Of a stretch of 64,000 nt of DNA, positions 28,744 to 37,400 are shown in pieces (the stretch's first letter is position 1; the number at the start of each line of letters is the position of its first letter). Made by a program: the position numbers and the translations under genes. This DNA is from Nocardia sp. alder85J. Its GTDB lineage: Bacteria; Actinomycetota; Actinomycetes; Mycobacteriales; Mycobacteriaceae. The stretch spans positions 186,001 through 250,000 of the forward strand of contig NZ_JAIUCZ020000001.1 of assembly GCF_020176955.2 (NCBI RefSeq), in the 5' to 3' direction. The notes under the pieces were generated by a model, which saw only the letters and a program-made list of their open reading frames with translations, had not been told where the DNA came from and ran no database searches.

Positions 28744-29157
28744 TCAGATCTTCAAACGCTCCACCCTGGCGTACGCGCCGGCCTCCCCGAGAAAATCCAC
28801 GACCCGCCGCGCGAGCTTCTCCGAATACAGGTTCCCGGCCTTCGGCGGATCGAATCCGAGGCAGACGAAAACCGCCCGGCTCTCGCCGCCTTCCTCCCGG
28901 TAGACGACATGAATGGCCGAACCGTGCTTCGTATCGATCAGGTCGTACAGCGGCGCCGGATCGCCGCCGTCGAGTCGCCGCGTATCGGCGGGCGCGAGCC
29001 GTTCACTGGACCAGTACTCGCCGATTCCCATGATCAAGGCGTACTTGAGTTTCCGGTCCTTCCAGGACGGCTTCCGATGAACAGCGTGATGCACCGCCAG
29101 CGCGATCCGCGGTATCGGCGCGGTCACGGTGAGAGACGATCCGATCTGCTTGGCCAT
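28744..29157 (-). CDS. conserved hypothetical protein
   Basis: This 137-residue soluble protein is of unknown function. I chose the ATG at 29157, with GGAG eleven bases upstream; a GTG at 29208 is possible. It contains LKYALIMGIGEYWSSERLAP and GSAIHVVYREEGGESRAVFV, an alternating pattern like a small alpha/beta domain. I do not recognise a family. It converges on the kinase gene with only six bases between stops and diverges from the tandem TetR regulator, sharing a gap with a perfect palindrome, so its expression may be controlled by that regulator. Confidence 0.6.
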   Translation of the reverse strand: MAKQIGSSLTVTAPIPRIALAVHHAVHRKPSWKDRKLKYALIMGIGEYWSSERLAPADTRRLDGGDPAPLYDLIDTKHGSAIHVVYREEGGESRAVFVCLGFDPPKAGNLYSEKLARRVVDFLGEAGAYARVERLKI

Positions 29158-29200
29158 AATCAGTTGTGCTCCGGTTGTCGCATTTGTGAAATACGAGATT

Positions 29201-29219
29201 GTGGACACCCATTGTCCAC
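29201..29219. promoter_or_regulatory. perfect palindrome, candidate TetR operator
   Basis: GTGGACA-CCCAT-TGTCCAC has 7-bp perfect arms and a 5-base centre. It lies in the 236-base divergent gap 44 bases before the hypothetical gene and 175 before the tandem TetR gene. Size and symmetry fit a TetR dimer site. Confidence 0.5.
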
Positions 29220-29393
29220 GACGGCGAACCTGTTCCGTGTCGTCCGTTCGGCCGATTGCGCGTACGCGTGCTTCGTGAACTGTTCTCCCGCAGGCGGATT
29301 CACGCCTGCGGACGTAACGGCACGCCGTCGGCATCGGATGTATCCGGCGAAAAGGTCGGAGCGCACTCGCGCATATGTCACCGGGGGTAGGCG

Positions 29394-30650
29394 ATGTCCA
29401 CCGACGACCGCACGACATCCGAGTTGATTCGGACGGGACTGCGACTGATGATCGAACAACCGGGCCGGTTGCTCGACGGCGGCCTGCGCAGCGAGGACGT
29501 GATCAATGCGGCGGAGACCTCGCATGCCACGTTCTATCGGAAATTCGCCACCAAATCGCGTTTCCTCGACGCGGTATTGCGGCAGCTCGTCGATCCACCC
29601 ACCCCGGCGCCGGCCGACCTGCGGGAGACGGTGCGGACCGCGTTGCACCTGGTGCACGGTGATCGGCGGCGCGCACTGCGTGCCCTGGTACAGGACCAGT
29701 TCGACGCGATCTTCGACGCGCGGCTGGAGACCCGGCGGCTGCTGGCCACCGCGCTGGGCCCCAGCGATACCCTGGCCGGGCGAGCCCTGACCGATTCCTA
29801 TCGGCGTGGTGATCACCTCGTCCGCCAGATTTTCGAGACCCTGTTCGAGCACAGCGGGATCACCCTGCGAAAGCCGTTGACCAGCAAGAGTTTCTGCATG
29901 ATCGTGACGGCGGTGCTGGACGGATTCGTGATTCGCCACCGGGCCGAGCCCGCGGCGGTGACCGCCGAACTGGTCGCCGATGCGCTGGTGGCCGTGCTCA
30001 GCGGCGCGATCGACGGCGCGCAGCAGCACGGGCACCTCGACGACATGCTGAGCGCCATCGCCGCCCCGGCCGCACCCGCGGCCCGGCTGCCGCGCGAGCC
30101 GCGCGCGGCCCTGCTCGCGGCCGGACGGGACGAATTCACCAGGCGCGGTTACCTGCTGGCCGGGATCGATACGATCGCCGCCGCGGCCGGCGTGCCGCTG
30201 GACGCGGCCCTGCGGATCTTCCCGACCAAGAGGCACCTGGTCGTCGGCGCCCTGAAGTCCGCTCACGAGGCGCTCGGCCAGGGCATCGCCGACGACATCA
30301 CCCTGGGCCACGACGCCCTCGCCGTGGTGGAGCGGCATCTCGTACGCCTCGCCCGGCTGGTCGAGGAACAACGTCCGTTCATGTCCGCGCTGGTGGCGGT
30401 CGACGCGCCGGCCGAGCCGGACGGCTCGGCCGCGCCCGAGCGCGAGCTCGACTTCGCCGCGCTGCTCGTCCCGGTGCTCGAAAAAGGCCGCGGCGGTGGT
30501 CTTTTCGCCGCGGATCAGCCGGTCGGCGAGGTGGCGGCGATGCTGACCGGCGCGCTGCTGCTGCGGTGTGTCACCGGCGCCGCGACGACGCCGGAGCAGC
30601 ACGCGTCCTTCGTGGCCCGGGTGGTGCTGGACGGTGTGCGCAGCCGGTAG
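29394..30650 (+). CDS. tandem TetR-family regulator (two TetR units in one chain)
   Basis: The 418-residue protein is about twice the usual TetR length. Unit 1 has an HTH around LRSEDVINAAETSHATFYRK and a ligand-binding helical domain to about residue 220. Unit 2 begins RAALLAAGRDEFTRRGYLLA with the HTH GIDTIAAAAGVPLDAALRIF and its own C-terminal helices. Such fusions may act as a pseudo-dimer in one chain. The second recognition helix is less canonical (LDAALRIFPTK against ATFYRKF). It probably regulates itself or the divergent gene through the palindrome at 29201-29219. The stop codon is inside a strong hairpin. Confidence 0.85.
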   Translation: MSTDDRTTSELIRTGLRLMIEQPGRLLDGGLRSEDVINAAETSHATFYRKFATKSRFLDAVLRQLVDPPTPAPADLRETVRTALHLVHGDRRRALRALVQDQFDAIFDARLETRRLLATALGPSDTLAGRALTDSYRRGDHLVRQIFETLFEHSGITLRKPLTSKSFCMIVTAVLDGFVIRHRAEPAAVTAELVADALVAVLSGAIDGAQQHGHLDDMLSAIAAPAAPAARLPREPRAALLAAGRDEFTRRGYLLAGIDTIAAAAGVPLDAALRIFPTKRHLVVGALKSAHEALGQGIADDITLGHDALAVVERHLVRLARLVEEQRPFMSALVAVDAPAEPDGSAAPERELDFAALLVPVLEKGRGGGLFAADQPVGEVAAMLTGALLLRCVTGAATTPEQHASFVARVVLDGVRSR

Positions 30651-30680
30651 CCGGCGGACCTCCGTCCGCCGGCTACCGGC
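30643..30680. terminator. bidirectional hairpin terminator overlapping stop codon
   Basis: A perfect 17-bp stem (GCCGGTAGCCGGCGGAC and complement) closes a 4-base loop CTCC. It includes the TetR stop TAG at 30648-30650 and ends two bases before the stop of the convergent LuxR gene at 30683, so it must serve both transcripts. Confidence 0.85.
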
Positions 30681-30682
30681 AT

Positions 30683-31249
30683 TCACAACGCGTCGACGGT
30701 GATCAACCCGTCCTGGAGCGCGCGAGCGACCAGTGTCGCCTTGGTGGGTGCCGGCCGCCCCGCGGCCGCGTACTTCTCCCGCACCCGGGCCAGGTGGGTG
30801 TTCACCGTGCCGAGCGAAATGTACAGCTGCCCGGCCACATCCGTTTTCGAATCGCAGCGGATCCAGGCCAGCAGCACCTCGGTCTCACGCCGGCTCAGCG
30901 CCGGGTGCTCGTAACGGTTCGGCATGTCTCCGTAGCGGTCGCCGACGACCCCCATGACTCGATCCCTCACTCCCGTATGCGGAGCCCCGAACTCGCGCAC
31001 GAACCATCCATGAACGGTCACCATGTAATCGCTGCCGGTCTGCCGGGTCACTCCGGGACGCGGACCGGTGGCTCTCGAATGAGAGGGGATAGTCTCGGCT
31101 GACTCGCGAGCCGGGCCGAAAGACGCGGTCCCGCCGTCGGATACCGGTCGGTCGGCGATCGGGAGGGCGGCGGGTCGCACGGCCGGGACCCGGCGACGAC
31201 TCGTCACCGGAGATTCGCTCTCCGATCGCCCGAGCGGTGCTGTGCTCAT
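30683..31249 (-). CDS. LuxR-type HTH regulator, last gene of the GTPase operon
   Basis: The 188-residue protein starts at ATG 31249 in an ATGA overlap with the upstream gene. The first ~75 residues are Ser/Pro/Arg-rich and probably disordered. A LuxR-type HTH occupies the end: LSRRETEVLLAWIRCDSKTD, VAGQLYISLGTVNTHLARVR. It lacks a receiver or ligand domain, so activity may be set by partners. Placement as the final coupled gene of the ~18 kb operon suggests feedback control of that operon. LuxR proteins with the same HTH sequence style are common beside DO-GTPase-type clusters in actinobacteria, as I recall. Confidence 0.85.
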   Translation of the reverse strand: MSTAPLGRSESESPVTSRRRVPAVRPAALPIADRPVSDGGTASFGPARESAETIPSHSRATGPRPGVTRQTGSDYMVTVHGWFVREFGAPHTGVRDRVMGVVGDRYGDMPNRYEHPALSRRETEVLLAWIRCDSKTDVAGQLYISLGTVNTHLARVREKYAAAGRPAPTKATLVARALQDGLITVDAL

Positions 31250-31905
31250 CGGCGTTGCAGCTGAAGTTTCGAGGCGTTGGCCTGGAACCACTGGCGTGCC
31301 TCCGATTGTCCGGGAAAGCCCGGGACCTCCACGAGGGTGGTCGTGCCGTCCTGGGTCCAGCGCAGCGCCGGCCGTTTGTCGTTCGCATCCTTGCCGCTGC
31401 TGGTGGTGTAGGTGAACGGAGGCGTGTCCGCCGACCAGCCGTTCGGGTACTTCTGCTGCTTCGCATAGGTCAGAGCGTCGGTGTCGGCGTACGTGGTGGC
31501 GGTCAGTTGCTTGCCGTCGGTGGTTTGGCAGGTCACGGCCTTGGCCCCCGACGGTGCCGCATCCACTCGGCAGCTGCCGGAGTCGATCATCGCGAACGGC
31601 AGATCGACACCGCGGGTGGGGTCCTCGGCAGGCTGGGCAGGCGGCGGCGAGGGCGGCACAGCCTGGATCGACAGCGTGGGCGCCGCGACGGTGGCCTCGG
31701 CGGGTGTGTGAGCCAGCAGCGCGACGGTCGCCGACAGCACGGTCACGCCCCCGGCCACGATCCCGAGCATGGGCAGGAGCGGGAGATCGTCGGGCCGTGG
31801 CCAGCGGCCGCGTACCTGTTTCGAGGCGCGGAGGGACGGGAGCGTCCGGGCCTGGCCGGACATACCCCGGGTGGACAGGTTCATGGCGGTTACCTCGTTT
31901 CTCAC
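31246..31905 (-). CDS. single-pass membrane protein of GTPase operon
   Basis: This 219-residue protein of unknown function has a basic N-terminus, one membrane helix (about 42-65, PMLGIVAGGVTVLSATVALL), a Pro-rich spacer (SIQAVPPSPPPAQPAEDP) and an extracellular domain with two cysteines (SGSCRVDA...VTCQTTDG). The start ATG overlaps the upstream stop; an internal ATG at 31884 has GAGG nearby and is a possible alternative. The layout is like a surface sensor whose extracellular fold is held by a disulfide. It is translationally coupled on both sides, next to the LuxR gene, which suggests membrane-to-gene signalling; this is inference. Confidence 0.75.
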   Translation of the reverse strand: MRNEVTAMNLSTRGMSGQARTLPSLRASKQVRGRWPRPDDLPLLPMLGIVAGGVTVLSATVALLAHTPAEATVAAPTLSIQAVPPSPPPAQPAEDPTRGVDLPFAMIDSGSCRVDAAPSGAKAVTCQTTDGKQLTATTYADTDALTYAKQQKYPNGWSADTPPFTYTTSSGKDANDKRPALRWTQDGTTTLVEVPGFPGQSEARQWFQANASKLQLQRR

Positions 31906-32369
31906 CGGTGGTGGTCGGCGGCGACCCAGGTCGCCACCTCGGCCTGGCGGATCACCTTGTGGTCGTGGTTCTGCCAGCCGATCCGGTGCTCCACCGCGAT
32001 CAGACCGGCGTCGGCGCTGTTACCGGTGGGCTGGTATGAGACGGGGATGTGCCGGGTCTCGTCCAGGGGGCCGCGCGGGCGGATGTCGATCGGCACCACT
32101 CCGACGCTGCGCAATTCGCGTTGGATGTGGGTCCGGGCCTGCGGGTTCTCGCTCAGGTCGTAGGCGCGGATCATCGCCTTGATCAGGCCGTCGCGATCGC
32201 CGGCGAGACCGGCGGCGCGCTCGGCCGCCGAATACCGGTCCGCGGTCGAATCCTCCTCCGCGGCCGGCTCGTCCGCGCTCCGCACCAGCTTCAGGCAGTA
32301 GCCGATCAACGCGCCGCCGCACGCGACGAGCGCGATCATGGCGAGCTGATACAGAATGTCGATGATCAC
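31902..32369 (-). CDS. small membrane-anchored protein of GTPase operon
   Basis: The 155-residue protein starts at GTG 32369, five bases after GGAGG; a GTG at 32375 overlaps that site and is less likely. An N-terminal membrane helix (DILYQLAMIALVACGGALIG) is followed by a cytoplasmic domain with an acidic stretch (DEPAAEEDSTADRYSAAERA) and IKAMIRAYDLSENPQARTHI, a helical region. No family is recognised. It probably tethers or recruits partners to the inner face of the membrane. The upstream 61-base gap to the GTPase stop holds three 9-base repeats (GTCGGCACG type) near 32381-32407. Confidence 0.7.
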   Translation of the reverse strand: MIIDILYQLAMIALVACGGALIGYCLKLVRSADEPAAEEDSTADRYSAAERAAGLAGDRDGLIKAMIRAYDLSENPQARTHIQRELRSVGVVPIDIRPRGPLDETRHIPVSYQPTGNSADAGLIAVEHRIGWQNHDHKVIRQAEVATWVAADHHR

Positions 32370-32430
32370 CGGCACCTCCGGTCGGCACGGTCGGCACGGT
32401 CGGCGCGGGCGATGCGCGGCGCCGGTTCGG

Positions 32431-33591
32431 TCAATTCCATATGCCCGCTCCGCTCAGGATCCAGCGGGTGGGGTCGAGACACCGGAACGGTGATATCCCG
32501 GCCGCGTGCACCTGCTGACCGGACGGGAGCGCGCCCAGCGCCGACACCGCGAAGAATCGCGCGGGCAACCGCGCGCCGGTGTGCGGCCGGTCGACCGCGT
32601 CCACAATGGATTTGGCCCCGCACTTCGACAGCAGGCTGCGGACTTCCGCGTCGATCAATTCGCCGTCGTCGTTGTCGTAGGAGCCCGGCCGTAGACCCGG
32701 GTCACGGGAGAATCCGGCGCCCGGATTCTCCATGATCGCATGCCATTCGGTGCCGGTCACCTTCCGTAGTTCGTGCAGGGCATCGAATTTGGACAGCACG
32801 ACCGCCACCTTCGGACCGTGCCGCGGGCCGATCATCGCCAGCACCCGCTGCAACACCTCGAGCGGCGTCACGTCGTGCTCCTCCTGCGGCGGAATGAGAC
32901 CACGCAACTGGTGCGCCACACTCGGCACCTTCAGCGGATCGAACATGTGGATCACACCGTCGGCGTGGCCGAAGAATTCCGCCCAGGCGGTTCCGGTGCG
33001 GTCCTTCATCTGGAGGTCCTCACCGGCCACGTCACGGATCACCAGCAGTTGTTTCCGGCCGCCGACGTGGCCGAGCCGGAAGACCAGCGGGTCGCGCGGG
33101 AAAACCCGGTCGGTCTCGAAGCTGGCGGTCGGGGGCAGCAGGGTGCGTTCCTGATACAGCTTCTTCTCGTAGTGCTCCCGATAGGTGTCGGCGGTGCGCC
33201 GATCGTTCGGTTCCACCACACAATTCATCCGCTCACCGAACAATTGCAGCGTTTTCACCAGAACCGCGATGTAGACGGTCTTTCCGGTCTCGCGCGCACC
33301 GGCCAGGGCGATACAGGTGGTGCCGCTGTCCCGCCAGCCCGCCGGGATCGGGTAGTGACACTGCGAGCAGACCTCCTCGACCGGCGTGCCGAGCCGGGTC
33401 GACACGACCTCACGGGAAGGTATGAAGGCGTTGCTCTTCCGGTCCCACCGCGACTCGATCATCGGGCGCCCCTCCCGTTCGGGGCCGTAGTAGCCGGTGG
33501 CGATCTCGTCGAGACGGGTTTCGCCGCTGGTCGCCATCCAGGTGAGGCGATCCGGCGGGAGCGTCCGGAAACACAGCGGGCATTTGCTCAC
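32431..33591 (-). CDS. GTPase with N-terminal zinc ribbon (double-GTPase 2-like)
   Basis: The 386-residue protein begins at GTG 33591 in a GTGA overlap with the vWA gene. Cys4/Cys7 and Cys75/Cys78 (KCPLC, EVCSQCH) form a likely zinc ribbon around an insert. The GTPase domain follows: P-loop GARETGKT at 98-105, G3 DVAGED at 187-192 and G4-like SKFD at 267-270. HADGVIHMFDPLKVPSVAHQ is typical of signalling GTPases. It matches what is called DO-GTPase2 in NTP-dependent conflict systems. It is likely the switch of this operon, acting with the vWA and GAP1-like proteins. An HMM search is needed for the exact family. Confidence 0.8.
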   Translation of the reverse strand: MSKCPLCFRTLPPDRLTWMATSGETRLDEIATGYYGPEREGRPMIESRWDRKSNAFIPSREVVSTRLGTPVEEVCSQCHYPIPAGWRDSGTTCIALAGARETGKTVYIAVLVKTLQLFGERMNCVVEPNDRRTADTYREHYEKKLYQERTLLPPTASFETDRVFPRDPLVFRLGHVGGRKQLLVIRDVAGEDLQMKDRTGTAWAEFFGHADGVIHMFDPLKVPSVAHQLRGLIPPQEEHDVTPLEVLQRVLAMIGPRHGPKVAVVLSKFDALHELRKVTGTEWHAIMENPGAGFSRDPGLRPGSYDNDDGELIDAEVRSLLSKCGAKSIVDAVDRPHTGARLPARFFAVSALGALPSGQQVHAAGISPFRCLDPTRWILSGAGIWN

Positions 33592-34562
33592 GGTCGGGTC
33601 TCCTCTACGGTCAGCGTGGCGAGCAGCCGATCCACGATCTCCCGCAGGGTGGGCGTCGGCTCGCCGATGTCGCGCAGTGCGGTCAGCTGCTCGGGGTCGA
33701 TGCGGGTGGTGGTGGCGAAATCCGTTCCGGCGGTGGCGGTGAGCGTCAGGTAGCGCAGTCCGCGTCCGCGCCTCGCGGTGTCGGTGGGTGGGGCGTCGGT
33801 GATCAGCAGGACGACCTCCCGATCCCGGTCCGCCGACAGCTCCCCGGTGGTGCGGCCGATCCCCATCCCGAGCTCGCGCATCCGGGCGCCGATCCGGCCG
33901 GCGAGTTCCGCGACCGGCCGGGTCGGCACGAATACCGCTGCGGGGCCGATGATCCGGACCCGATGTACCTCACCGTCGACGGCCCTGACCACGCCGGTGA
34001 GCAGATCGACCAGCGTCGCGACCGAACCGTCGGCCAGTCGCGGCGCCATGGAGGCGGTGGCATCGATCGCCACCTCCACGGTCTCCGCCCGCACCCGCTG
34101 TCCCGGTGTGCCGCCCAGTATCTCGTGGGCGAGGTGGCAGGCCGTGCGGGCCGCCGGGCTCAGCTCGTCCGGCAGGTGCACGCTCACCTCGATGCCGCCG
34201 CCGGACGGATCGAGCCGGACGAGTTCGGCGCGATACAGTCCGGCGACATCCTGTTGCACCACCTCGACCTGGAGCCCGTCGGCGCGGTTCGGTTCGGCGG
34301 CCGTTTCGAGGAACAACCGGACCGCCGCACCCGCGCGGAACACCGGTGCGCCGGCCACGGGGAAGGTGGCGATCACACTCCGCGCATCGATCACCGGGAT
34401 GTCGAGCTGACCCGGCCGGACCGTCACCGTCGCGGTCGCGGTGTGGTCCGACCGCACCAGGTCGATCCGGGCGCCACCCTCGGTGCTCTCCGCCCGGACC
34501 CGTAACGGGCCGGGCGGCAGGATGATCCGGCCACCGCGGTCGAGAAAGTACTTGGTCGTCAC
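33588..34562 (-). CDS. cytoplasmic vWA-domain protein of GTPase operon
   Basis: The 324-residue protein starts at GTG 34562, overlapping the stop of the GAP1-like gene. An N-terminal beta-rich part (residues 1-135) opens TTKYFLDRGGRIILPPGPLR. The vWA domain begins near 160 with VEVAIDATASMAPRLADGSV, where DATAS (167-171) is a metal-site motif of DxSxS type with Thr at the second position. VVLLITDAPPTDTARRGRGL fits the domain. There is no signal peptide, so it is cytoplasmic, in contrast to the exported vWA protein at 45636. It is sandwiched between GTPase and GAP1-like genes and probably bridges them. Confidence 0.82.
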   Translation of the reverse strand: MTTKYFLDRGGRIILPPGPLRVRAESTEGGARIDLVRSDHTATATVTVRPGQLDIPVIDARSVIATFPVAGAPVFRAGAAVRLFLETAAEPNRADGLQVEVVQQDVAGLYRAELVRLDPSGGGIEVSVHLPDELSPAARTACHLAHEILGGTPGQRVRAETVEVAIDATASMAPRLADGSVATLVDLLTGVVRAVDGEVHRVRIIGPAAVFVPTRPVAELAGRIGARMRELGMGIGRTTGELSADRDREVVLLITDAPPTDTARRGRGLRYLTLTATAGTDFATTTRIDPEQLTALRDIGEPTPTLREIVDRLLATLTVEETRP

Positions 34563-37399
34563 CAGGACACCGCCCTCGTCGTCTCGGATGTCCTGCGGTA
34601 CTCGGCATGCCGATCCCCGGCCTGCGGATGCCAGGTCCGGGCGAACTGCTCGGCGGCCTCCCAGAGGTAGGGGTCCGCGCCGGGCTGCCGGGCCGTCGAC
34701 AGGTCCCGGACGGCATCGGCGAGCTCGTTCGGATTCGCGGGCGCGCCCCAGTAGTGCGGGTCGCGCAGGACATGTTTCGCGATATGTTCCACAATGGTTG
34801 TGCCGCCGTCGATCTGCATCGATCGCAGCGGATCGTCGAAGGACAGCGCCGCGGGTTGGTGCGGTCCGCGCGCGGCCAGCACGGCCGTCGCGCACAGCTC
34901 GTAGGCCTCGAGCAGGTTGTGGCCGACCAGGGTGAGTACCACCGAGACGACCCGCCGTGGGTCCTTCGACACGGCGCCGGCCAGGATCTTGCCGTAGCTC
35001 GAATCGTCCGGAAGCTGCCGGCGCCGCCGGGGACCGCCCGGCTCCGCGAGGTCGAATTCCCCCGCGCGCAACAAGATATAGGTGATCGCCAGGTTGGTGT
35101 CCAGCGGCGAGGGCAGGTGGACCTCCGGCCGCCGGCCGTAGTCGTCGAGCAGTTGCCGCAGGTGCTCGACGTCCTCGGGTTCGACCAGCGACCAGTTGAT
35201 TGTGGCCAGTACCGCCCACAACCGGGCGAGGCCGTCGGCCACGTCGTCCGGTGGGGTCGCGCGCAGCGGCGCCGGCCCGCCGCTCGCCGCGCGGTTCCTG
35301 ATCACGGTGGCGATCGCGGTCAGCTCGCTCTCCGAGCGCGCCGCCAGCAGGGCCGGCAGGAAGAAGCGGGTGGGCAGCACGGGCCAGCGCTGATCCACTG
35401 TCAGCAGGGTGCCCGCATCCCACGGCCCCGCACGGAACAGGGCGCCGATATCCGCTGCGGCCCAGTCGATCCCGGACTGCTCCTCGTACAGTGCCCGGCA
35501 CAGCGCGATCACCGTGTGCGAGGCGGACCTCGGCCCGGTGCGTCCGTCGTCGGCGCGGATGTCCCGGAAGACCGCGTCGGCCACCAGGTGATACACCGGC
35601 GATTCGATCAGGGCCCGATTCGCCCACAGATCCTCGACGCGGACCGTCGCCTTTCTCCGCAGCCAGTCGGCCACCTCGGCGGTGAACCGTTGTCCGAGTG
35701 GGCGGTCCGTCGGCGTGTTCGGTACCGCGGCGGGCAGCAGATAACGGATGTGCACGTGGTCGGTGACCGGCCCGACGGCCGAGACGAAGGCGGGACCGCC
35801 GACGGGATCGCGCAGCAACGATGTCAGGGCGCGATCGAGCACTTCGGACAGCAGACGCGCTGTCCCGGTATCGGTTTCGCCGTCGAGCAGACCCTCGTGC
35901 ACCAGCAGTTCCGCCGTGCGCACCGCCGCGCGGGACACGGCCGCCGCCTCGGCGAGGTCCACCGGGGCCCGCTCGGCGAGCTCGCGCAGGCACCGCACCG
36001 CCGCGCGGCCCAGATCGGTGGCCCCGTGGCCGACGGTCCCGGCCAATCGCGGATCCAGCACCCGCTGTTGCTGCCCGAGCCAATCCGGTTCGCGCAGCGC
36101 GCGTTCGACGAATTTCTTGCGGACCACGTCCCGGGCCGCACCGACGAGATCCGGATCGGCCAGCGCGGTCCACGCGTCCTCGGCCGACGTGCCGAGATCG
36201 GGCACCAGGATGTCGAGAATCGAGCGCAGCAGATTCGGATCGTCCTGGAAGGCCTGCGGGCAGTCCCGCGCGACGACCCGCTTGGCCTCCGCCTCGGCGT
36301 CGGGCAGTTTCAGCCGTTCGGCGACCACCATCGCCAGCGGCCAGCTCGGCGTGAGTTCCAGCCGGTTCAGGCGGACCGCGAGCTCATCGATCCAGCGCAG
36401 GGCCTCCTCGGCGGTGTCGTAGTCCATCAGGACGGTGTCGGCGAGCACCGACCATTCGGAGACCGGGACGGGAACGCGGCGCTGCGTGTAGTGCGGGGTC
36501 CGGTCGTACTCACCGGGTTCGACCGCGCACGTCGCGTCCAGGACGATCAGCCGGTCGTCGTCCTCGATCGCGGGCAGATCCTGCACCGGGACTGCGATGA
36601 TGTGCTGCCCGCCGCGGACGGCGGCGGGCACCGAGGCCGCCCGCTCGAACGTCGTCCAGTTCAGCGCGGCCGCCGTGGTTCCGGCCATGAAGTAGCTGAC
36701 GGCGCCGATCCACAGTGCGGCCCGGTCGGGATCCTCGACCCCGAGCACCACGCGGGGACCCTGTCGCAGGGACTGCTCGACCGCGTCCAGCAGCACCCGC
36801 AGCACCCGGATCCGCCAGGTCTGCGGTCCGAGCAGGAAGCGCAGCACCGCGGCGCGATCGATGAATTCGCCGCGGCGGGGCGGCAGGTCCGGCGCGCCGA
36901 GCCTGGCATTCGCTATGTCGCCCTGACCGAACGGCGTCAGCCAGTCCGGTGAACGCCACCGGTCGATCGGCCGTGCACCGGGTTCCGGTCCGGGCTCGGT
37001 CGCCTGCTGCCCCGACTCGATCGCGCGGTCGAACACGATGTGCGCGAAGACATTTCCCGGCCGTCCGGCGGGATCGGTCCCGGCCGGCGCGGCGTGCGAG
37101 TACACGGCCCGCCGGTCGTCGAGCCGGGTGTAGCACAACCGCCGCGGCAGTGCGGCGATGTCGGCGGCGGTCGGCAACGGCGGGATCGGCTGTACCGGAT
37201 TCACCGTCGTCGCCACCCAGCCGATGAGCATCGCCCGCTCGGACTCGGTGATGTCCGGCGACTGCTGCTTGACCTGCCAGCCGCTGCGGCCCACCGCGCC
37301 GGGCGCCGCCGGCGCCTGGTAGGAGGTGTAGGTCAGCTGGACGAAACGATTCGGGTGCGGTTCGGCCGGGCGGCCCAGCCGATTCTTCGGGGCCGTCAT
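34559..37399 (-). CDS. GTPase-associated protein 1-like (GAP1)
   Basis: This large soluble protein (946 residues) has an N-terminal region with RFVQLTYTSYQAPAAPGAVG, GWQVKQQSPDITESERAMLI and a YSH/HIVFDRA segment. These match my memory of the GAP1-N2 domain. The remainder (about 200-946) is helical and repeat-rich, as in the middle and C-terminal GAP1 domains. No enzyme motif is evident. In related systems such proteins always accompany the double GTPase and are thought to be scaffolds or regulators. The ATG is one base after the preceding stop; the end overlaps the vWA start. Confidence 0.7.
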   Translation of the reverse strand: MTAPKNRLGRPAEPHPNRFVQLTYTSYQAPAAPGAVGRSGWQVKQQSPDITESERAMLIGWVATTVNPVQPIPPLPTAADIAALPRRLCYTRLDDRRAVYSHAAPAGTDPAGRPGNVFAHIVFDRAIESGQQATEPGPEPGARPIDRWRSPDWLTPFGQGDIANARLGAPDLPPRRGEFIDRAAVLRFLLGPQTWRIRVLRVLLDAVEQSLRQGPRVVLGVEDPDRAALWIGAVSYFMAGTTAAALNWTTFERAASVPAAVRGGQHIIAVPVQDLPAIEDDDRLIVLDATCAVEPGEYDRTPHYTQRRVPVPVSEWSVLADTVLMDYDTAEEALRWIDELAVRLNRLELTPSWPLAMVVAERLKLPDAEAEAKRVVARDCPQAFQDDPNLLRSILDILVPDLGTSAEDAWTALADPDLVGAARDVVRKKFVERALREPDWLGQQQRVLDPRLAGTVGHGATDLGRAAVRCLRELAERAPVDLAEAAAVSRAAVRTAELLVHEGLLDGETDTGTARLLSEVLDRALTSLLRDPVGGPAFVSAVGPVTDHVHIRYLLPAAVPNTPTDRPLGQRFTAEVADWLRRKATVRVEDLWANRALIESPVYHLVADAVFRDIRADDGRTGPRSASHTVIALCRALYEEQSGIDWAAADIGALFRAGPWDAGTLLTVDQRWPVLPTRFFLPALLAARSESELTAIATVIRNRAASGGPAPLRATPPDDVADGLARLWAVLATINWSLVEPEDVEHLRQLLDDYGRRPEVHLPSPLDTNLAITYILLRAGEFDLAEPGGPRRRRQLPDDSSYGKILAGAVSKDPRRVVSVVLTLVGHNLLEAYELCATAVLAARGPHQPAALSFDDPLRSMQIDGGTTIVEHIAKHVLRDPHYWGAPANPNELADAVRDLSTARQPGADPYLWEAAEQFARTWHPQAGDRHAEYRRTSETTRAVSW

Positions 37400-37400
37400 G

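Noticed and set aside
32381..32407. Three 9-base GTCGGCACG-type repeats as a regulatory array
   Set aside because: They are very short, in a 61-base intra-operon gap, and consistent with chance slippage in GC-rich DNA.
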